Below, piece after piece: positions 40,829 to 48,951 of a stretch of DNA of 57,804 bases. Source of the DNA: Defluviitaleaceae bacterium (lineage in GTDB: Bacteria; Bacillota; Clostridia; Lachnospirales; WQUN01). The position numbers and the translations under genes were made by a program. How positions within the stretch are numbered: position 1 is the first letter of the stretch; the number at the start of each line of letters is the position of its first letter. The notes under the pieces are model-generated. The model had not been told where the DNA came from and did not search any database. It saw only the letters and a program-made list of their open reading frames with translations. The stretch covers positions 1-57,804 of the forward strand of contig WQZS01000021.1 in assembly GCA_009780585.1 (NCBI GenBank), read 5' to 3'.

Positions 40829-40864
40829 AATTCGCATTTTTTCATAAATTCGTATTTTTTCATA
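40829..40864. repeat. 18-bp tandem duplication upstream of the lipoprotein gene
   Basis: AATTCGCATTTTTTCATA (40829-40846) is followed directly by AATTCGTATTTTTTCATA (40847-40864), one mismatch. Next to it, TTAAGG-ataata-CCTTAA (40802-40819) is an inverted repeat that may be an operator. These lie in the 40782-40959 gap, which otherwise has no gene. Confidence 0.7.
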
Positions 40865-40959
40865 AAAGTGTAACATATTTGTGTGCAGTATGCATCCAAA
40901 GTAAACAGGACGTTGTATATTGTGGGATTGTATCAACCCCACCATCGAAACCCCCTGTT

Positions 40960-41520
40960 TTATTCCAATATCACCACTTCTTTATACTTCACGCACACGC
41001 TCCCTTCCAGCACAATCGGTTCGGCGCAGGTGGTGCGGATTTCGATTTCAATGCGCTGCTCTTCTATGTAGGTGACGCGCACCAACGCGAGGTGGCGGGC
41101 GGTTTCGTTGCCGGGGCCGCCAAGTTCCAACCGTCCGTATCTCAAATGTTCCGGCGGCAGCGCGGCGTCGAAGAAGAACGTGAAGCGCGGCGGGATAAGG
41201 CGCACATCCTGCCCGGGTAATAAGGGTGCCACGGGCAGGCTCATTTGCCGCAGCACGTTTGTGTGCGTGTGCGTTCCGTCAATGTGGGTATGCGTATCCA
41301 AGTAAATCACATCGGACAACTGGATATTCATGAGCATGATGTCCATCGCTCCGCGTGCGTTTTCGAAGGCGTTCTGCCGCGCGATGAGATTACCCGAAGC
41401 ATTGGCCGCGTACCGCCAAACGGAAAGTATCCCCAGCGAAAGGATAAACCATACGCCCAAGGCAATCGTAACCTCGAGGAGGGTATAGCCGCTGCGGACG
41501 GGTGTTTTTTTATGAAGCAT
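40960..41520 (-). CDS. Prepilin-like (minor pseudopilin) protein
   Basis: A 186-residue protein with a type IV prepilin N-terminus: a short basic leader, then G-YTLLEVTIALGVWFIL, with the essential Glu at +5 and the hydrophobic helix. The rest is a beta-rich domain (THTHIDGTHTHTNVL is a Thr/His-rich loop). It resembles ComGF/PulJ-type minor pseudopilins in layout. Its start lies inside the end of hicB (11-base overlap). It is probably read from the same transcript as the pilus genes and the toxin-antitoxin module. Confidence 0.85.
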   Translation of the reverse strand: MLHKKTPVRSGYTLLEVTIALGVWFILSLGILSVWRYAANASGNLIARQNAFENARGAMDIMLMNIQLSDVIYLDTHTHIDGTHTHTNVLRQMSLPVAPLLPGQDVRLIPPRFTFFFDAALPPEHLRYGRLELGGPGNETARHLALVRVTYIEEQRIEIEIRTTCAEPIVLEGSVCVKYKEVVILE

Positions 41521-41851
41521 TCACTTCATCGTAAATCGCTTTTTCAACCAACGAATTTAACGAAACCCCTTTTCTTACAGCGAGCAATGCCGCTTCCTTA
41601 TGCAAATCGGGGGATATACGGACGTTAAATGAGCCTTTATAAACCTTTTGCGGTATTTTGCCGACTTCCTTACATAATACGAGATAGTCCTCCACCGCTT
41701 CACGGAAAGCGATTTTTAAACCTTGAACGTTGTCCCCTTCATACGTTACGAGGTCCGTCGTCCCTATAAGTTTTCCGTAAAAACATTCGTCGCTTGCGGA
41801 ATATTCGACGCTACCTAAAAAATCTTTATACGTTAACATATTATTTTTCAT
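41510..41851 (-). CDS. hicB: HicB-family antitoxin
   Basis: A 113-residue antitoxin with the HicB partial RNase H-like fold (ECFYGKLIGTTDLVTYEGDN and GLKIAFREAVEDYLVLCKEV) and a C-terminal ribbon-helix-helix (SFNVRISPDLHKEAALLAVR). It binds HicA and probably represses the operon. It overlaps hicA by 11 bases and the pseudopilin gene by 11 bases. Confidence 0.9.
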   Translation of the reverse strand: MKNNMLTYKDFLGSVEYSASDECFYGKLIGTTDLVTYEGDNVQGLKIAFREAVEDYLVLCKEVGKIPQKVYKGSFNVRISPDLHKEAALLAVRKGVSLNSLVEKAIYDEVNAS

Positions 41852-42107
41852 TTATATAACCACCTTTCTTTAATTCATTAATAATTATATTTATCAGATA
41901 TGGTTTGATTTCCGGCCGCGGGTGGGGTTTGTGAAGGCGTATGACATGGCCGTTGGTGTGATTAACAAACTTTACAGCCGAACCACTTGCCGCACCCGAC
42001 GCGGATAAAACAAACCCAAACCCCATCAGTAAAGTTATTAATTCATCGAATGTAAAATCCTTCGGACGCCGCAAAAACCGTTTTATTAATTTGTTCGCTT
42101 TACCCAT
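41841..42107 (-). CDS. hicA: HicA-like toxin
   Basis: An 88-residue HicA-like protein (ATG at 42107, AGGGAG eight bases upstream). The core is DELITLLMGFGFVLSASGAA, then SAVKFVNHTNGHVIRLHKPH and a C-terminal LINIIINELKKGGY. The usual catalytic Gly-Ser-His reads Gly-Ser-Ala, as in a subgroup that lacks the His, so RNase activity is not certain. Paired with hicB, both AT-rich, inside the pilus operon. Confidence 0.88.
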   Translation of the reverse strand: MGKANKLIKRFLRRPKDFTFDELITLLMGFGFVLSASGAASGSAVKFVNHTNGHVIRLHKPHPRPEIKPYLINIIINELKKGGYINEK

Positions 42108-42169
42108 ATGTCTGCTCCCTGTATAGAGTTTACTGATATTAATGAATAAATGCAACTAAAATACAGTCG

Positions 42170-43651
42170 CTACCCATCCCGGTGCAACGCCTTTATCACT
42201 TCATCCGCGGTGGTTCGCCCTTTCTTCAGCGCGAGCAAGGCGTTCTCGCGCAGTCCCCGTTTTTTACGTACCCGCATGGCAAATCCCGGCGGGTCAATGG
42301 AGAAGTCCCTGCGGAGGTCTTCGTTCATGATTATATATTCATATATAGCGAAGCGGCCGCGGTAACGCGTTTGCTGGCAACGCCCGCAACCGGTGCCTTC
42401 GTATACGGGCGTATCGGGCGGTATATCCAGCAGGACGGCTTGTTCGGCGGTTAACGACACAGGTACGCGGCAATCCGGGCAGATACGACGTACCAGCCGT
42501 TGGGAAATGATTCCGTTCAACGCGGTGGCGGCGAGGTAGTGCTCGATACCCATATCGGTCAAACGTTCGATTACGCCTGCGGCGTCGTTGGTGTGCAGGG
42601 TGGTGAGTACGACGTGGCCGGTCAACGCGGATTGGATGGCGATGCGGGCGGTTTCTTCGTCGCGCATTTCGCCGATCATGATCACGTCGGGGTCTTGCCG
42701 CAGGATGTGCTTAAGCGCGGCGGCGAAGCCCAGGCCGCCGGGATTGTGGGACGCGTTGATGTGATTGACGCCCAGGAGGGGGTTTTCGACGGGGTCCTCC
42801 ACGGTGACGATGTTGCGACCCGCTTTATTGAGTTCCTCCAGGAAGGTGCTGAGCGTGGTGGATTTGCCGCTGCCCGTGGGTCCGGTGATGATGATTGCCC
42901 CGTACGGCTGGTTGAACAACCTCGTGAGCTTCTCCAAATCCGGCGCGGAGAAGCCGAGATCGGCCTTACCGATACGCGCGCTCCCGCCGTACAGCAGGCG
43001 GATTACGGCTTTTTCGCCGTGTATCGTAGGGATCGTTGACAAACGGAAGTCCACCGTTTCGCCCGATACCGGCATGGTAAAGTGTCCGTCCTGGGGGAGC
43101 CGTTTTTCCGCGATATCCATACCGCCCATCACTTTCAGGCGCGATATAATATTGGGTAACAGGTTGATATCGACCACCCCGTGCACCCGCAAATCGCCGT
43201 CCGCGCGGTAACGCGCCCTTAATTGGCGGCCGTACGGCTCGATGTGCAAGTCGCTGGCGCGGTTGACCACGCCCGAATGGATGAGCGAATCGATGAGGCG
43301 CACCGCCGGGGCGGCGTTGAGCTGCGCCAGCAAATCCGGGTCGTGCAGGTCCTTGTCTTGCAACCGTTTCTCCACGACGAATTGCGAGGCGATGCTTTTC
43401 ATCGCGTCGTCTTGGTAGGTTTGGTTTATGTAATAGCGGATATCCTCATCGGCGGCGCGCAACGGTTGGATGAAGTGATTCGTGACCGCGGACAAGTTGT
43501 TGACCGTCTTTACGCAGGTTGGATCGGCCATGGCCACGTAAAGGACGTTCCCCTCCCGCTTGATGGGCAAGGCGGCGAACCGCGAAGCGTAATCGTGTCC
43601 CAATAACTGCGCGGCCTCCGTATCGATTTCGATTGCCGAAAGGTTGATCAC
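42170..43651 (-). CDS. Type IV pilus/secretion assembly ATPase (PilB/GspE)
   Basis: A hexameric ATPase powering pilin or pseudopilin assembly. The N-terminal GspE-N domain (about 1-120) is followed by the ATPase core with Walker A ITGPTGSGKSTTLSTF, the Asp and His boxes (EDPVENPLLGVNHI, TTLHTNDAAGVIERL) and Walker B VIMIGEMRDEET; a tetracysteine zinc site is present (ICPDC and GCGRC). 493 residues. It overlaps the prepilin gene by ATGA. The operon codes a minimal assembly set, possibly for DNA uptake. Confidence 0.95.
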   Translation of the reverse strand: MINLSAIEIDTEAAQLLGHDYASRFAALPIKREGNVLYVAMADPTCVKTVNNLSAVTNHFIQPLRAADEDIRYYINQTYQDDAMKSIASQFVVEKRLQDKDLHDPDLLAQLNAAPAVRLIDSLIHSGVVNRASDLHIEPYGRQLRARYRADGDLRVHGVVDINLLPNIISRLKVMGGMDIAEKRLPQDGHFTMPVSGETVDFRLSTIPTIHGEKAVIRLLYGGSARIGKADLGFSAPDLEKLTRLFNQPYGAIIITGPTGSGKSTTLSTFLEELNKAGRNIVTVEDPVENPLLGVNHINASHNPGGLGFAAALKHILRQDPDVIMIGEMRDEETARIAIQSALTGHVVLTTLHTNDAAGVIERLTDMGIEHYLAATALNGIISQRLVRRICPDCRVPVSLTAEQAVLLDIPPDTPVYEGTGCGRCQQTRYRGRFAIYEYIIMNEDLRRDFSIDPPGFAMRVRKKRGLRENALLALKKGRTTADEVIKALHRDG

Positions 43652-44076
43652 GGTGCGGGGGAAGCTCCCGCGGCGCGCCCGCCTACCACGAATTTCTTTT
43701 CCTCATCGGTTAATGCGTTGTACGCCCGATGAACACCGTCCGGGCTGTTCGTGATGTTAACGACCACGCCGTGTTGGGTATGCGGTTCCCAAGCCGCCTC
43801 CACGGTTTGAATATTCGCGGATTGCGCGTTCAAGAAGCCCGCCGTTTGCAAGCTACCGAGTATCGCCGTCATGGTTGAGCCCTGTACGCTCCTGCCGCGT
43901 TCGGCGCGGTACAGCTCCATGGCGTTATGTATCACTTGGGCCGATTGTATGTCGCTCCGCAAACGCGCGCGGTCGGTGGTATTCAAAAATGTAGGTATCA
44001 ATATTGCGGCGATGATCGCCAAGATCGCCAGCACAATCGTTAATTCCATCAGCGTAAAGCCGTTCCCGTTACGCAT
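43648..44076 (-). CDS. Type IV prepilin
   Basis: A 142-residue prepilin with a 6-residue leader and the cleavage motif NG-FTLMELTIVLAILAII, Glu at +5, followed by a typical pilin helix and a small globular domain. It would be cleaved by a prepilin peptidase (not in this window) and assembled by PilB/PilC. It lies 25 bases after pilC and overlaps pilB by ATGA. Confidence 0.92.
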   Translation of the reverse strand: MRNGNGFTLMELTIVLAILAIIAAILIPTFLNTTDRARLRSDIQSAQVIHNAMELYRAERGRSVQGSTMTAILGSLQTAGFLNAQSANIQTVEAAWEPHTQHGVVVNITNSPDGVHRAYNALTDEEKKFVVGGRAAGASPAP

Positions 44077-44101
44077 AAAACCCTCGCTTCATGTACGTTA
44101 T

Positions 44102-45211
44102 TTATACCGCCGTCGCCATCTCGAACGTCGGCAATACGATCGCCAGCATCACCAACGCCAGCAGCAACCCCAACACCAAAGTGATGACCGGTTCGATCAA
44201 TTTATTCATCCGCCGTAAGGTGCGTTGGTATGCCTGCATGAAATAATCCTGGCATTGCGCCATCGTTTGGGGCAGGCTGCCCGTTTCCTCGCCCACCCGC
44301 GCCAAACCCACCAGCAACGGGTCTATATAAGGCAAATCGGCCAAGGACGCCCAAAAGGGCCGCCCCGAAGCCAGCGCGTTGCCGACCCCCGTCAAATCAC
44401 GCTTGCACCTAGCGTTGTCCATCGCGTCCGCGCAGACAGGTACCGCGTTCGATACCGGCTGTCCCGCCCCCAATATTAAATTTAACGCTTGCACCAAGCG
44501 CAGGTTAAACCCCTGCCGGAACAGCGCGAACTTCAATTGCGCCGAAGCGATGAAATCCTTCCCCTTTTCATTGCGGAGAAAAGCGGCAACGCCAACCACC
44601 AACGCAAACAATCCAAAAGCCAGCCGCCATATATGCCCGCTCACGAAGGCGGATACGCTTAACAAGCCGCGCGTCAACGCGGGCAGCGTTACGCCGGATT
44701 GGTCGAACACCTGCGAATAGCCGGGCAGTACGGCCACCACAGCCATAACAATGACCCCCAGCATCATTACCGTAACCGCCGCGGGGTACAACAACGCGGC
44801 TGTCAATTCGTCCCCTGCCTTTGCCCGATGCTCGTAATATTCGGCCAATTGCCCGCACACACGGGGCAGTTGCGCCGTCATTTCGCCGATGGCGATAAAA
44901 CCGCACATAAAAACGGGGAAGACCTTCGCCGCCGCCATCGCGTCCGCGAACCCTTCCCCTTGCAAAACCCTCTTATATACTTCGGGCAGCGCGTGCTTCA
45001 TCACCCGTTCCTTCGTTTGTGACATTAAAATGGGCAAGGCGTCTTTGATCGGCACACCCGCCCCCAACAAAAAAGAAACCTTCCTGCAGAAAACCGCCAA
45101 TTCACGCGGATGCGCCGTCACACCCTTACGCAGCAAATCCCCGATATCCCTGTGCCATATCGAAACGGCGGGCCCCGCGCCCTTTACGCGCGAAACAGGC
45201 GGATATATCAT
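44102..45211 (-). CDS. Type IV pilus platform protein (PilC/GspF)
   Basis: An inner-membrane platform protein recruiting the ATPase. From the ATG at 45211 about 369 residues, with two GspF domains (AVFCRKVSFLLGAGVPIKDA and ALFRQGFNLRLVQALNLILG) and three TM segments; the end (MLAIVLPTFEMATAV) matches the family. GGGG precedes the ATG. It is the first gene of the minus operon pilC-pilin-pilB-hicA-hicB-pseudopilin. Order differs from Bacillus comG. Confidence 0.93.
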   Translation of the reverse strand: MIYPPVSRVKGAGPAVSIWHRDIGDLLRKGVTAHPRELAVFCRKVSFLLGAGVPIKDALPILMSQTKERVMKHALPEVYKRVLQGEGFADAMAAAKVFPVFMCGFIAIGEMTAQLPRVCGQLAEYYEHRAKAGDELTAALLYPAAVTVMMLGVIVMAVVAVLPGYSQVFDQSGVTLPALTRGLLSVSAFVSGHIWRLAFGLFALVVGVAAFLRNEKGKDFIASAQLKFALFRQGFNLRLVQALNLILGAGQPVSNAVPVCADAMDNARCKRDLTGVGNALASGRPFWASLADLPYIDPLLVGLARVGEETGSLPQTMAQCQDYFMQAYQRTLRRMNKLIEPVITLVLGLLLALVMLAIVLPTFEMATAV

Positions 45212-45307
45212 ATGTACAACCCCATCCTTTAACGCCCATTGTGTTCCGCCGTTCAATCAGCGTCAACGCACTTGGAGTTATGGATCGTTGATACGCACAC
45301 CCGATAT

Positions 45308-45335
45308 TTGTAAATCCCCGTTTTTCGTGCATAAT
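45308..45335 (+). promoter_or_regulatory. Promoter of the aspA operon
   Basis: TTGTAA (45308-45313), 16-base spacer, CATAAT (45330-45335) preceded by TG (extended -10). The start would fall about 40 bases before the aspA ATG. Confidence 0.6.
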
Positions 45336-45381
45336 ACGTGCATCACCATTTTTATGGACTAATCCGTTTAAGGAGGGCGTC

Positions 45382-46818
45382 ATGGTCACCCTGCAGGATT
45401 CCCTGGGCACGGTAAATATCCCTTCGAGCGTATATTACGGGATCAATACCCGCCGCGCGCTGGAAAACTTCCCGATCACCAACTACCAGCTTCACCCCGA
45501 ACTTATTAAGTCGCTCGCCATGGTGAAAAAGGCCGCGGCAAAAGCCAACGAACACGACCTCGACGAAAAGGCGCCCGGCGTCTTCGCGTACATCGTCAAC
45601 GCCTGCGACGATATCATCAACGGCTCGTACCACGAACACTTCGTGGTGGACCCCATACAGGGCGGCGCGGGTACATCGCTTAACATGAACGCAAACGAAG
45701 TCATCGCCAACATCGCCCTCGTAAGGATGGGCCATGAAAAGCACCTGCACGATATCGTCCACCCCAACGACCATGTGAACATGTCCCAATCCACCAACGA
45801 CGTGATCCCCACCGCCGCGCGGATTTGCATACGCAAACTGCTGGACGAACTGTTGACCACCATGACCGTGCTTTGTACGGTTTTCCGCGAAAAATCCGAC
45901 GAATTCGACGAAGTCGTGAAAATGGGGCGCACCCATTTGCAAGATGCCGTGCCCATCCGTTTGGGGCAGGAATTCGACGCTTACCGCCGCGTCATCGAGC
46001 GCGACATCGCCCGTATTAATAATACGGGTAATTATTTGTTTGAGGTAAACCTGGGTGCCACCGCCGTCGGCACGGCATTAAACGCCAACCCCCGCTATAT
46101 AAGGGAGGTCATCGAGCACCTGCGCGAAATCTCCGACATCCCCAACCTGCGCCGCTGCGAATCCCTGGTGGACGGCACGCAAAATACCGACTGCTTCACC
46201 GAGGTTTCCGCCGCGCTGAAGATTTGCGCGGTCAACATGTCCAAGATCGCCAACGACCTGCGCCTGATGGCATCCGGCCCCCATTGCGGCTTGGGCGAAA
46301 TCACGCTGGAAAAGCTCCAGCCCGGCTCCTCCATCATGCCCGAAAAGGTGAACCCCGTCATCCCCGAGCTGATCAACCAAGTGGCTTTCCAGGTCATCGG
46401 CAACGATTTGACCGTTTCCCTCGCTTCGGAAGCGGGCCAATTCGAACTCAACGTCATGCAGCCCGTACTCATCTACAACCTCATCCAATCCGTGGGCATG
46501 ATGAATAACGCCTTCCGGGTTTTCGGCGAACGCTGCGTATCCCGCATCCGCCTAACCAAGCGCAACATCGCGCGTATCAAGGAAAACGTGGATTCGAGCC
46601 CCATCATCGCCACCGCGCTCGCCCCCTACATCGGTTACGAACGCGCCGGGGCGATAGCAAGGATCGCTTTATCCGAAAATACAACCGCGCTGGACATTTG
46701 CCTGACAGACGATACGCTCATGAAACGCCTGGGCGGGGAGGATTCGATACGCAAAATCCTCGACCCCGACGGCATGACCCGGATGGGCGAACGGTTGGAA
46801 GGGGAAGAAGACGCATGA
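45382..46818 (+). CDS. aspA: Aspartate ammonia-lyase (aspartase)
   Basis: Converts L-aspartate to fumarate and ammonia. 478 residues of the fumarase/aspartase superfamily: NMSQSTNDVIPTAARI, the substrate loop with the catalytic Ser in the signature GSSIMPEKVNPVIPELINQV, and TGNYLFEVNLGATAVGT. Fumarase is close in sequence, but the start (DSLGTVNIPSSVYYGINTRR, aspartase style) favours aspartase. AAGGAGGG before the ATG. The stop overlaps the next ATG. Confidence 0.92.
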   Translation: MVTLQDSLGTVNIPSSVYYGINTRRALENFPITNYQLHPELIKSLAMVKKAAAKANEHDLDEKAPGVFAYIVNACDDIINGSYHEHFVVDPIQGGAGTSLNMNANEVIANIALVRMGHEKHLHDIVHPNDHVNMSQSTNDVIPTAARICIRKLLDELLTTMTVLCTVFREKSDEFDEVVKMGRTHLQDAVPIRLGQEFDAYRRVIERDIARINNTGNYLFEVNLGATAVGTALNANPRYIREVIEHLREISDIPNLRRCESLVDGTQNTDCFTEVSAALKICAVNMSKIANDLRLMASGPHCGLGEITLEKLQPGSSIMPEKVNPVIPELINQVAFQVIGNDLTVSLASEAGQFELNVMQPVLIYNLIQSVGMMNNAFRVFGERCVSRIRLTKRNIARIKENVDSSPIIATALAPYIGYERAGAIARIALSENTTALDICLTDDTLMKRLGGEDSIRKILDPDGMTRMGERLEGEEDA

Positions 46819-47783
46819 ACGAACTTGCAAAAGTTAAGAAAGTAACTTCGGACCTAATAGGTCAGAAGTTCACCTGCATTTCCGACATCCACGGCGAACC
46901 GGATTTATTCAAACAATTGCTGGATAAAATCAACTACCAACCGGGCGATACCTTGTTTATCCTCGGCGACCTGTACACCAAGGGCAGCCAATGCCACGAA
47001 ACCCTCAAATACCTGATGGAATTCGAAAAAAACGGAAACATCCACATACTGCGCGGCAATTGCGATTGGGTGGAGGATTACCTCTCCCCGACGGAAAGGG
47101 AATGGCTGGAAAACCTGCCCGACATCATCGACGCAAGTGCCGGCCCCGCTTCATTCGGAGGATACATATTCGTCCATTCGGGCCTGGAATCCCCCGACCT
47201 CGCTTCCCACAAACCCGCCACGGTAAAAAAGTACGACAATTTTTTGGAGACCGCGACCGCCTTCGAAGAATGGCCTTTCAGCCAATGGGTGGTCGTCGGC
47301 CATTGGCCCGTAGCCATGTATTGCCACGGCATCCCCTGTTCCAACCCCATTGTGGACGAAAAGCGCAAAATTATCTCTATCGACGGCGGCCATTGCAACA
47401 AACCCGACGGCCAACTTAACGCCTTCATCATCGAAAACGGTAAATTCTCCTTCGAATCCGTGGATAAGCACCCCATCCAACGCATCGAAAAAGCACAACG
47501 CGCAAGCGGCGGCAACCTCTCCATTACTTGGCTCGACCGCTTTGTGGAAATGGTTGAGGACGGCGAAAAGCTGTGCCGCGTCAAACACCTCAAAACCGGC
47601 ACGATTTTAACCGTTCCCAAGTCACAAGTATGGATGGACGACCAAAACCGCACCGTCATTTGCGATATGGCTACCGATTATTACTTGCCCGTATCGGCGG
47701 GCGACACCGTAAGCGTCGTCGAAGCCTTCCCCGATCGCATCTTCGCCAAGAAGGACGGCATATCGGGTTGGATAATGTTATAA
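46815..47783 (+). CDS. Metallophosphoesterase (PPP-like) with C-terminal SH3-like domain
   Basis: A 322-residue phosphatase. Metal ligands follow the PPP pattern: ISDIHGEPD, ILGDLYTKG, LRGNCDWVED and VVGHWPVAMYCHG, with IDGGHCN late. About residues 235-322 form a beta-rich domain (TVPKSQVWMDDQNRTVICDM) with no known role. The ATG (46815) overlaps the aspA stop. Substrate could be a dinucleoside polyphosphate or a phosphoprotein. Confidence 0.88.
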   Translation: MNELAKVKKVTSDLIGQKFTCISDIHGEPDLFKQLLDKINYQPGDTLFILGDLYTKGSQCHETLKYLMEFEKNGNIHILRGNCDWVEDYLSPTEREWLENLPDIIDASAGPASFGGYIFVHSGLESPDLASHKPATVKKYDNFLETATAFEEWPFSQWVVVGHWPVAMYCHGIPCSNPIVDEKRKIISIDGGHCNKPDGQLNAFIIENGKFSFESVDKHPIQRIEKAQRASGGNLSITWLDRFVEMVEDGEKLCRVKHLKTGTILTVPKSQVWMDDQNRTVICDMATDYYLPVSAGDTVSVVEAFPDRIFAKKDGISGWIML

Positions 47784-47800
47784 CGAAAAGGAGCAACCCC

Positions 47801-48208
47801 ATGATTGCACCATTTTTACACATCCACGGCGGAAAGTGCGCCGAAGCCATCGAAACGTATAAGAAAGCCTTCGCGGCCGAGGTACACCACATTTCCTACT
47901 ACCGCGAAAGCCCCGAGTTTAACCCCGAAACCGAAGACGGTGACTTAATCATGCACGCCTCCGTAACCCTCCTGGGCAGCCGCACCGACATCTGCGACGA
48001 CGACAGCCCAAACCTCGTTTCCGGCAACAACCTGGCTCTAAGTGCCTACTACGACACCCCCGACGACCTGCGCCGCGGCTTCGAAGCCCTAAAAAACGGC
48101 GCAACCGTCGAGGAAGAACCCGCGCCCCAATTCTGGAGCGCTTTATACGCCCGCCTAACCGATAAATACGGCATCAAATGGCACCTGATGGTAAAGGAAA
48201 ACATTTAA
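47801..48208 (+). CDS. VOC/PhnB-like family protein
   Basis: A 135-residue protein with the paired beta-alpha-beta-beta-beta fold of VOC/PhnB-like proteins: MIAPFLHIHGGKCAEAIETY and VTLLGSRTDICDDDSPNLVS. PhnB-like members have unknown substrates and may bind a metal. GGAG lies seven to eight bases before the ATG; it follows the phosphatase by 17 bases and ends before a large terminator. Confidence 0.88.
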   Translation: MIAPFLHIHGGKCAEAIETYKKAFAAEVHHISYYRESPEFNPETEDGDLIMHASVTLLGSRTDICDDDSPNLVSGNNLALSAYYDTPDDLRRGFEALKNGATVEEEPAPQFWSALYARLTDKYGIKWHLMVKENI

Positions 48209-48241
48209 TCTTTTAATCCTTTAACGAAAAACGATGTAAGC

Positions 48242-48326
48242 AAAAAAGCCCCGCAGGGATAAAATTTTCACGAAGGCGACTTTCACAGAGCCTTCGGGAA
48301 AATTTTCATCCCGAGAGGGGCGTTTT
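48242..48326. terminator. Large bidirectional terminator hairpin
   Basis: An 80-base near-perfect hairpin: segments AAAAAGCCCC, GGGAT and AAAATTTTC pair with their complements GAAAATTTTC, ATCCC and GGGGC. A loop with GAAGGC/GCCTTC caps it. A-rich left and T-rich right flanks give T-runs for both strands. It separates the + operon from the minus spore-coat-like gene. Confidence 0.85.
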
Positions 48327-48372
48327 TACATATACTCAAAATTTCCTTAGTATTTTATCTTTTTTATTCTTC

Positions 48373-48690
48373 CTAGATAGCGTTGTGCGTAAACACGGCG
48401 ATCGCGCAGGTCGGGATAACGCAAACAGCCCCAAGCGGGTTGCCCCAGAAGAAGCCTTCCTCGTTATCGCGGATGCCCATCGGCGTCATGGTGTCGCAGC
48501 AGGCGGAGCCTACGGGGCAAGCCGGGGGCGCGCCGATGTCGCAAAGCAAACGTACGCAATTACAGTCCGCGCTTAAGAGTACGCCCGTAAAGCCGCTGCC
48601 CGACAAGCCGCCCGAAGTGGTGAAGATCGTCACGGTTTGGCCGATGTGACGGAACATGCTCTCTACCAAGCAGTCAAGATGGTGTCCCAT
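48373..48690 (-). CDS. Small conserved clostridial protein, spore-coat-like
   Basis: A 105-residue protein from the ATG at 48690 (AAGGAGG six bases upstream). The core LVESMFRHIGQTVTIFTTSG, then GLSGSGFTGVLLSADCNCVR, with Cys-rich DIGAPPACPVGSACCD, is similar, from memory, to a short Cys-rich protein of clostridial spore coats. Nothing else can be inferred about binding or catalysis. Confidence 0.7.
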   Translation of the reverse strand: MGHHLDCLVESMFRHIGQTVTIFTTSGGLSGSGFTGVLLSADCNCVRLLCDIGAPPACPVGSACCDTMTPMGIRDNEEGFFWGNPLGAVCVIPTCAIAVFTHNAI

Positions 48691-48854
48691 GGTAAACCTC
48701 CTTAAAAAAGTTAGGGATTGTACATTTCCTAATGCATTGTATGGGGCTTGGGAAAAATGGTTACAACCCGCGAACCTACATACACAAGGGAGGGGGAGTC
48801 TTCGTGTAATATCACGCAAGCATATAAACTTTTCGTATAAATTATCTTTTACCA

Positions 48855-48883
48855 TTGCTACGGTAAAAATAGCGTGCTATTCT
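48855..48883 (+). promoter_or_regulatory. Promoter of the ABC/DUF1854/M42 operon
   Basis: TTGCTA (48855-48860), 17-base spacer, TATTCT (48878-48883). It overlaps an inverted repeat TTTTACC...GGTAAAA (about 48848-48869), which could be an operator. Confidence 0.65.
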
Positions 48884-48951
48884 TGTGGGGTGTGTAAAAA
48901 ATTCGCACGGGAATTCAAAGGAATTAAAGCAACACATCCGGGAGGATTCAT

